Shown here: piece by piece, positions 5,660-9,128 of the stretch
Layout: every line of letters starts with the position of its first letter
Position numbering within the stretch: the stretch's first letter is position 1
Origin: JBOHUX01 sp050734915
Lineage (GTDB): Bacteria; Chloroflexota; Dormibacteria; Dormibacterales; Dormibacteraceae
Direction: 5' to 3'
Assembly (NCBI GenBank): GCA_050734915.1
Contig: JBOHUX010000092.1
Coordinates: 1-9,128 of the forward strand
Length of the DNA: 9,128 bases
Program-made: the position numbers and the translations under genes
Notes under the pieces: generated by a model
What the model was told of the DNA's origin: nothing
What the model saw: only the letters and a program-made list of their open reading frames with translations
Databases searched by the model: none

Positions 5660-6363
5660 CCACCGAGGCGGTGCTCCTCGACTATGGGCTGACGCTGGTC
5701 AGCTTCGAGTTCCCGCGTGACGCGCTGCTGGAGGTCCTGGAGCGGGTTCGGCCGGCGATCGCCGGCGCGACCGGAGCGCCCGCCCCCAGCGCGCGCGAGC
5801 TGATGACAGGCGTCCTCGATCCCATCGAGGCGGACCTGGAGCTCTTGGGGGAGGATGAGGTGACCGACTACCTGGCCTTTTACGAGCGGGGCTGGCGGCG
5901 GGCCGGCCTGGCGCTGCCCCGCCCGCTCCTGGCCGAGATCCTCGATCTGGAGCAGCGGTGCTGGGATCGTGCGGTGCGACCCGCGCCCGGCGCTCTGGCG
6001 GCGCTCCGAGGCCTGCGCCTGCGCGGCGTGCGGACCGCGATCGCCTCCAACGCCCCCTTTCCTCCCGAGATGATGCGGCGCCAGATGGCGGGTGCCGGCG
6101 TCGCCCCCCTGGTCGACGCCATCGTGCTCTCGTCGGAGGTCGGGCGGCGCAAGCCCGCTCCCGAGCTGTACCGGGCCGCGCTGGGGTCGGTGGGCACGGC
6201 TCCCGACCGGGCGCTCCACGTCGGCGACCGGCTCCAGGAGGACTTCCACGGCCCCCGCCGGTTGGGCATCCGGGCGGTCATCTGCACCGCGCTGGCGCGA
6301 GAGGAGATGCCGGCCGGCGTGCCCACCATTGACAGTCTCGACCAGCTCGACCGCGTCCTGTGA
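5656..6363 (+). CDS. HAD-superfamily hydrolase-like protein with altered motif I
   Basis: The 235-residue protein has the HAD layout: motif I LLDYGLTLV (7-15), a helical C1-type cap, motif II IASNAP, motif III RRKPAPELY with the conserved Lys, and motif IV HVGDRLQEDFHGPR. It would be cytosolic. The nucleophile Asp9 and Thr13 of DxDxT are present, but the second Asp, the general acid/base of HAD phosphatases, is Gly11. It may not be an ordinary phosphatase; the substrate is unknown. GTG 5656 is chosen because HAD proteins begin a few residues before motif I; GTG 5629 is possible in the same frame. Its TGA overlaps the GTG of the next membrane-protein gene, so the two are probably cotranslated. 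Confidence 0.85.
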   Translation: MTTEAVLLDYGLTLVSFEFPRDALLEVLERVRPAIAGATGAPAPSARELMTGVLDPIEADLELLGEDEVTDYLAFYERGWRRAGLALPRPLLAEILDLEQRCWDRAVRPAPGALAALRGLRLRGVRTAIASNAPFPPEMMRRQMAGAGVAPLVDAIVLSSEVGRRKPAPELYRAALGSVGTAPDRALHVGDRLQEDFHGPRRLGIRAVICTALAREEMPAGVPTIDSLDQLDRVL

Positions 6364-6617
6364 CCGAGCCCCGGCGGGGCCGGCGCCCGGGCCGCCTCTG
6401 GCTCTTCTTCTGGGGCCGCAAGCGGCGCGGGTTTCCCGGTCTGCTGGTGGCGATCGCCATCCTGGTGCTGGTGCTCGGGCTCAGCTACGGAGTGCCTGGG
6501 GGGGCGGGCCTCGGGCGCTGGATCGGGATCGCGTTCCTGATCCTCATCGCGCTGGTCGCATCGGGCGCTCTGCTGCTGGCTCTGGCCGCCGGGCTGAGGC
6601 GGCCCGGGAGGCGATGA
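6360..6617 (+). CDS. Small two-helix membrane protein, function unknown
   Basis: The 85-residue protein has a basic N-terminal tail (MTEPRRGRRPGR), an aromatic stretch LWLFFWGRKRR, a hydrophobic segment at about residues 24-44, a second at about 53-78, and a basic end (GLRRPGRR). This predicts a helical hairpin in the cytoplasmic membrane with both positively charged termini inside. I recognise no family. The GTG start overlaps the HAD stop in GTGA, the best evidence that it is real. Its last 74 nt overlap the 3' end of larB on the opposite strand. Confidence 0.6.
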   Translation: MTEPRRGRRPGRLWLFFWGRKRRGFPGLLVAIAILVLVLGLSYGVPGGAGLGRWIGIAFLILIALVASGALLLALAAGLRRPGRR

Positions 6618-7353
6618 GCACGGCGGCGGCTCCGGCTCCGATCCCGTTGTCCAGGTTGACCACGGTCAGGCCGGTGGCGCAGGACTGAAGCATGGCCAGG
6701 AACGCGGCCTCGCCCCGGCCCCCCATCCCGTAGCCGGTCGATACCGGCAGGCCGATCACGGGCAGATCAACCAGCCCCGCCACCAGCCCCGGGAGGACAC
6801 CGTCCATGCCCGCCGCCACCACCAGCACGTCGGCATCCCAAGCGAGCAGGCCCGCGAGCGGCTCCAGAAGCCGGTGGAGCCCCGCCACCCCCACGTCGGC
6901 GACCAGCCTCGCCTCGATCCCGCACGCCTCTACGAGCATGCGGGCCTCGTCGGCAACGGCCACGTCCGAGGTGCCGGCGGTGACGATGCCGGCCCGGGCC
7001 CGGCGGGGCGCGGGCGAGAACCCGGGCCGGGTCACGCGGGCCGCGTCGGAATAGCGTGCGAGCTGGTGCCCCTCGACCTGGACCTCGCCTTCGAGCGCCC
7101 GCCAGTGCTCCTCGCCGAGTCGGCTGGCGAGGCCCTGGCCCTGCTCTCGTGCCAGCGCCACGGTCAGCCGCGCGAGGTCCTGGGGAGACTTGCCGGCGGC
7201 CAGCACGACCTCGGGCAGGCCCCGGCGCGCGATCCGGCCCACGTCGAGGCGCGCCCGGCCGCCCAGCTCCTCGAGCTGCTCCCGGCGGAGCTCGGCCTCC
7301 GCCTCGGAGGCGGTCAGCTCGCCCGCCAGCAGCCTCCGCAGCGTCTCCCTCAC
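6544..7353 (-). CDS. larB: LarB, nickel-pincer cofactor biosynthesis (P2CMN synthase)
   Basis: LarB carboxylates and hydrolyses nicotinic acid adenine dinucleotide to pyridinium-3,5-biscarboxylic acid mononucleotide, the first step toward the nickel-pincer nucleotide of lactate racemase-type enzymes. The 269-residue protein has the LarB N-terminal helical region (LLAGELTASEAEAELR) and a PurE-like C-terminal domain with GIVTAGTSDVAVADEA, VVAAGMDGVLPGLVAGL, the LPVIGLPVSTGYGMGGRGEA segment, LQSCATG and VVNLDNGIGAG. Cys225 fits the covalent-catalysis cysteine (Cys221) of the Lactobacillus enzyme. The start is GTG 7353, overlapping the yjbQ-type stop in GTGA; the frame is open further upstream inside that gene. 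No larC or larE is in view. The 3' end overlaps the convergent membrane-protein gene. Confidence 0.93.
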   Translation of the reverse strand: MRETLRRLLAGELTASEAEAELRREQLEELGGRARLDVGRIARRGLPEVVLAAGKSPQDLARLTVALAREQGQGLASRLGEEHWRALEGEVQVEGHQLARYSDAARVTRPGFSPAPRRARAGIVTAGTSDVAVADEARMLVEACGIEARLVADVGVAGLHRLLEPLAGLLAWDADVLVVAAGMDGVLPGLVAGLVDLPVIGLPVSTGYGMGGRGEAAFLAMLQSCATGLTVVNLDNGIGAGAAAVLIASRAASARRPEPAAERPMRPAR

Positions 7354-7739
7354 CGGACGGTGACCCAGATCCGCCGGCTGCGCGGGCCGTCGAACTCGCA
7401 AAGGAAGACGGCCTGCCAGCGCCCGACCCGGAGCCGTCCACGAGCGACCGGGAGGGTGACATCGACCCCGGCCAGGAGGGCCTTCAGGTGAGCGTCCGAG
7501 TTCCCCTCGGCGTGGCGCCAGTCACCCCGCTCGGGGATCAGCCCGGCGAGGTGGACGATGACGTCCCGCCGGACGTCGTCGTCGTGGCCCTCGTTGACGG
7601 CGAGCCCGCAGGTGGTGTGCGGGCAGTAGAGATGGCAGAGGCCCTCACCCACGCCGCTGGCGGCGACGACCGCCTGGACGCGGGCGGTGACGTCCACCAT
7701 CTCCTCCCGGCGGGCGGTCCGAACCTCCAGTTCAACCAA
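7350..7739 (-). CDS. YjbQ/UPF0047-family protein
   Basis: The 129-residue protein matches the UPF0047 (YjbQ) fold: SGVGEGLCHLYCPHTTCGLAVNE (28-50) with the invariant PHTT (40-43), then GNSDAHLKALLAG, then GRLRVGRWQAVFLCEFDGPR. Some members show thiamine-phosphate synthase-like activity, but the true function is unsettled, and no thiamine gene is nearby. The likely start is TTG 7739, overlapping the end of the Mut7-C gene by 8 nt, with a GCGGGG run upstream as a possible ribosome site. Its stop overlaps the larB GTG, making three overlapping genes. Confidence 0.88.
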   Translation of the reverse strand: MVELEVRTARREEMVDVTARVQAVVAASGVGEGLCHLYCPHTTCGLAVNEGHDDDVRRDVIVHLAGLIPERGDWRHAEGNSDAHLKALLAGVDVTLPVARGRLRVGRWQAVFLCEFDGPRSRRIWVTVR

Positions 7740-8196
7740 GCCCCGCCAGGACCCTTCTCATCCCCGTCCGGTGCGTGCCCGACCAGTAGACGCGCCGGCA
7801 GAGCGGGCACTCCGAGTAGCGGCTCTGGGTCCGGCGGACGTGGGACGGCACCCGCGCCGCCACCGCCTCCGGGGCTCGCGCCTCCAGCTCCAGATTGCAC
7901 TCGAGGCAGCGGGTGAGGGCGAGGGCGGTGTCGAGGCGGAGCCGGGCCGAGACCTGGCGCAGCTGGTCTTCGACCAGGTCGTGCTCGACGAGCAGGGCGG
8001 GAAGCCGGCCGGAGGTGATCACCCGGCGGTGCATCAGGTCCGCGTCGCGGGTGAGCAGGACGCGGCCCTCGGCCAACGCCTGCCGGACCAGATCGGCGTC
8101 GCGGACGTGCGGGCGGTAGGTGGCGTCGTAGCCGAGCACCCGAAGCCAGCGGGCGAGCCTCCCCACGTTGGCATCGGCCGCGAAGCGGAGACGCAT
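7732..8196 (-). CDS. Mut7-C RNase-domain protein with zinc ribbon (DUF82)
   Basis: The 154-residue protein has the Mut7-C layout: a PIN-like N-terminal part with FAADANVGRLARWLRVLGYD (5-24; Asp8), DADL (33-36) and LLTRDADL (47-54; Asp51, Asp53), followed by a zinc ribbon with CLEC (97-100) and CPLC (130-133), ending in the family tail VYWSGTHRTGM (canonically YWPGSHWxxM). PIN-like acidic residues imply metal-dependent RNA cleavage; the bacterial target is unknown. The start is ATG 8196, 6 nt after a TAGAAT box on the same strand, so the message may be leaderless. It leads the Mut7-C/yjbQ-type/larB group. Confidence 0.9.
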   Translation of the reverse strand: MRLRFAADANVGRLARWLRVLGYDATYRPHVRDADLVRQALAEGRVLLTRDADLMHRRVITSGRLPALLVEHDLVEDQLRQVSARLRLDTALALTRCLECNLELEARAPEAVAARVPSHVRRTQSRYSECPLCRRVYWSGTHRTGMRRVLAGLG

Positions 8197-8202
8197 GGAG
8201 CG

Positions 8203-8208
8203 ATTCTA
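8203..8208 (-). promoter_or_regulatory. Possible -10 box for the Mut7-C gene (leaderless)
   Basis: TAGAAT on the minus strand, with CGCTCC between it and the ATG, puts the predicted transcription start at the initiator codon. It stands out as an AT-rich patch in GC-rich DNA. Confidence 0.45.
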
Positions 8209-8252
8209 GGAGGCGGCGCGGAAGCGGCGGACTTGCCAGGCCGCCGGGGGGC

Positions 8253-8258
8253 TAGCAT
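8253..8258 (+). promoter_or_regulatory. Possible -10 box for the cupin gene
   Basis: TAGCAT lies 8 nt before GTG 8267 and 20 nt before ATG 8279. A good -35-like TTGCCA is at 8233-8238, but its 14-nt spacer is short. It lies back to back with the Mut7-C promoter candidate, so 8197-8278 would be a divergent promoter region. Confidence 0.4.
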
Positions 8259-8278
8259 CGCCGTGAGTGGGAGAGTCG

Positions 8279-8560
8279 ATGCCCTCGATGGGGATGCCGG
8301 ACGATGTCATGCGGAGGCTGGAATCCGAAGCTCATGACTGCTACGGCTGGTCGAACGGCCCCGACGCCCGCTACGCCGCTCACAGCCACGCCTACGAGAA
8401 GGTGCTCTATTGCGTCAGCGGGTCGATCACGTTCCTGCTTGCGGCCGACGGCACCGAGGTCCGGATCGGGCCCGGCGAGCGGCTCGTGCTGGCGCCGGGA
8501 ACGGTCCACTCCGCGGTGGTGGGATCCACGGGAGTCCACTGCGTGGAAGGGCGCCGCTAG
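8279..8560 (+). CDS. Small single-domain cupin
   Basis: The 93-residue protein has one cupin barrel. The first motif reads AHSHAYEKVLYCVSGSITF, giving two His and Glu as possible metal ligands; the second reads GPGERLVLAPGTVHSAVV, supplying the PGxxH histidine. Small cupins include metal-dependent enzymes and ligand sensors, and no substrate can be assigned here. ATG 8279 is preceded by GGGAG with 5-nt spacing; GTG 8267 in the same frame is the alternative if the message is leaderless. It stands alone after the divergent promoter region. Confidence 0.82.
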   Translation: MPSMGMPDDVMRRLESEAHDCYGWSNGPDARYAAHSHAYEKVLYCVSGSITFLLAADGTEVRIGPGERLVLAPGTVHSAVVGSTGVHCVEGRR

Positions 8561-8570
8561 CGGAGCGGCG
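8552..8570 (+). terminator. Hairpin across the cupin stop codon
   Basis: CGCCGCT (8552-8558) pairs with AGCGGCG (8564-8570), a 7-bp stem with a 5-nt loop that includes the TAG stop. No T-run follows, so intrinsic termination is doubtful; it may slow ribosomes or act with Rho. Confidence 0.3.
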
Positions 8571-8597
8571 AGCGGCGGGAACGCTCCGGCAGGGAGG

Positions 8598-8603
8598 TAG
8601 TAT
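8598..8603 (+). promoter_or_regulatory. Possible -10 box for the zinc-ribbon gene
   Basis: TAGTAT ends 9 nt before ATG 8613, in an AT-rich patch (TAGTATTAGAT) that contrasts with its surroundings. An overlapping TTAGAT is 4 nt from the ATG. The AGGGAGG at 8591-8597 is 15 nt from the ATG, too far to be a normal ribosome site. Confidence 0.35.
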
Positions 8604-8612
8604 TAGATCGCG

Positions 8613-9023
8613 ATGGGCATCATCGAGTTCATTCGCGACCGCGCCCGCTACTACAACTGCCCCGTCTGCGGCCGGAGCCTCCGGGGCTGCTCGGTCCGGA
8701 TGCTCAACCACGTCGAGGACCGGTTCACCGTCCAGGTCACCTGTGCCGCCTGTCAGGTCACCTTCATCGTCGTCCTCGCCATCCAGGGCGAGGGGCTGGA
8801 GCCGGTCATCGAAGAGGAGCTGGAGGCCGTCGAGGGCGAGCTGCTGGAGATCGGGCGTCTCCCGGAAAGCAGTGCTGTCGAGGGCCTGGACAAGGGCGCG
8901 GAGCTGGAGGAGCGCGCGCCCCCCATCGAGCCCGACGAGCTGCTCGACCTGCACCTGATGCTCAAGGACTTCCAGGGCCCCCTCGCGGACCTGGTCAGAG
9001 AGCCCGGCCGCAGCCGCGGCTGA
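8613..9023 (+). CDS. Zinc-ribbon protein with acidic C-terminal region, function unknown
   Basis: The 136-residue protein begins MGIIEFIRDRARYYN and carries CPVC (16-19) and CAAC (44-47), a two-knuckle zinc ribbon, plus an extra Cys26. The ribbon ends in a hydrophobic strand (VTFIVVLAIQ). The rest is strongly acidic (EEELEAVEGELLEIG, LEERAPPIEPDELLDLH), ending in a helix-like LMLKDFQGPLADLV. This suggests a protein- or nucleic-acid-binding adaptor with a C-terminal interaction helix. I know no named family. It is followed after 4 nt by a cysteine-desulfurase-like gene, so a link to sulfur or metal-centre handling is possible but only inferred. Confidence 0.75.
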   Translation: MGIIEFIRDRARYYNCPVCGRSLRGCSVRMLNHVEDRFTVQVTCAACQVTFIVVLAIQGEGLEPVIEEELEAVEGELLEIGRLPESSAVEGLDKGAELEERAPPIEPDELLDLHLMLKDFQGPLADLVREPGRSRG

Positions 9024-9027
9024 GCCG

Positions 9028-9128
9028 GTGGCTCGGCGCGTCTACCTCGACGACGCCGGCGGTGCGCCCCCGCTGGCCGAGATCGCGGACGCGCTGGCCG
9101 GCCTGCCCGCCGGCAACCCGTCCAGCCC
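9028..9128 (+). CDS. Cysteine desulfurase-like class V aminotransferase, N-terminal fragment
   Basis: From GTG 9028 the frame stays open to the window edge and gives 33 complete codons, beginning ARRVYLDDAGGAPPLAEI and reaching GNPSS. This matches the NifS/IscS N-terminus (YLDNAATTP...GNPSS). These PLP enzymes take sulfur, or selenium, from cysteine or selenocysteine. The fragment departs from consensus: NAATTP is DAGGAP, and the helix before GNPSS is a few residues shorter. It could be a divergent desulfurase or a relative with another substrate; the catalytic Lys and Cys lie beyond the window. It starts 4 nt after the zinc-ribbon gene. Confidence 0.7.
   Translation, partial: MARRVYLDDAGGAPPLAEIADALAGLPAGNPSS

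Noticed and set aside
4497..5663. 388-codon minus-strand frame containing the mogA-type gene
   Set aside because: Only the last 157 residues look like a protein; the rest is moaC DNA read in the wrong frame plus the divergent gap. ATG 4970 overlapping the moaC stop is the sound start.
7056..7916. 286-codon plus-strand frame opposite larB, the yjbQ-type gene and the Mut7-C gene
   Set aside because: It is antisense to three well-supported genes, and its product is low-complexity Pro/Arg/Ala.
8551..8580. AGCGG-rich short repeats after the cupin gene
   Set aside because: Three short AGCGG copies are too few and too small to be a repeat array. They are explained by the stop-codon hairpin and base composition.

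Overview
The window comes from a very GC-rich bacterial chromosome (mostly G or C at third codon positions) carrying only housekeeping, cofactor and redox genes. I see no mobile element, CRISPR array, tRNA or rRNA. Genes are densely packed with 4-nt start/stop overlaps, and many use GTG or TTG starts. Several operon-leading genes have a TAnnnT box only 6-9 nt before the start codon. This suits a high-GC Actinobacteria-, Chloroflexota- or Dormibacterota-like lineage, or another high-GC soil or subsurface group such as Rokubacteria. The phylum cannot be fixed from this window.

Layout. (1) Positions 1-3102, plus strand: the end of folD, folC (probably starting at a CTG overlapping the folD stop), then pxpB and pxpC, two subunits of ATP-dependent 5-oxoprolinase. 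(2) Positions 3258-5446, minus strand: moaC, a mogA/moaB-type gene, pxpA (the third 5-oxoprolinase subunit) and a peroxiredoxin. (3) Positions 5656-6617, plus strand: a HAD-superfamily protein with an altered motif I, and a two-helix membrane protein. (4) Positions 6544-8196, minus strand: a Mut7-C RNase-domain protein, a YjbQ-family protein and LarB (nickel-pincer cofactor synthesis), all overlapping. (5) Positions 8279-9128, plus strand: a small cupin, an unrecognised zinc-ribbon protein and the start of a cysteine-desulfurase-like gene cut by the window edge.

The main discovery is the peroxiredoxin at 3258-3749. Its reading frame has an in-frame TGA exactly where the peroxidatic cysteine belongs (FTGG-TGA-KGEL, against FTGxC-xGEL in AhpE-type enzymes). 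Eleven nucleotides further on is a perfect 5-bp hairpin whose 5-nt loop has G at its second position, as expected of a bacterial SECIS element. The protein has no cysteine at all. I read it as a one-selenocysteine peroxiredoxin, not a pseudogene. A standard annotation would split it or begin it at the ATG after the TGA.

The 5-oxoprolinase genes are split over two convergent operons (pxpBC and pxpA), with the selenoperoxiredoxin at the junction. Folate (folD, folC), molybdopterin (moaC, mogA-like), nickel-pincer (larB) and sulfur-donor (desulfurase-like) functions make this a cofactor-rich neighbourhood. No sel genes lie in the window, so selenocysteine insertion must be confirmed elsewhere in the genome.
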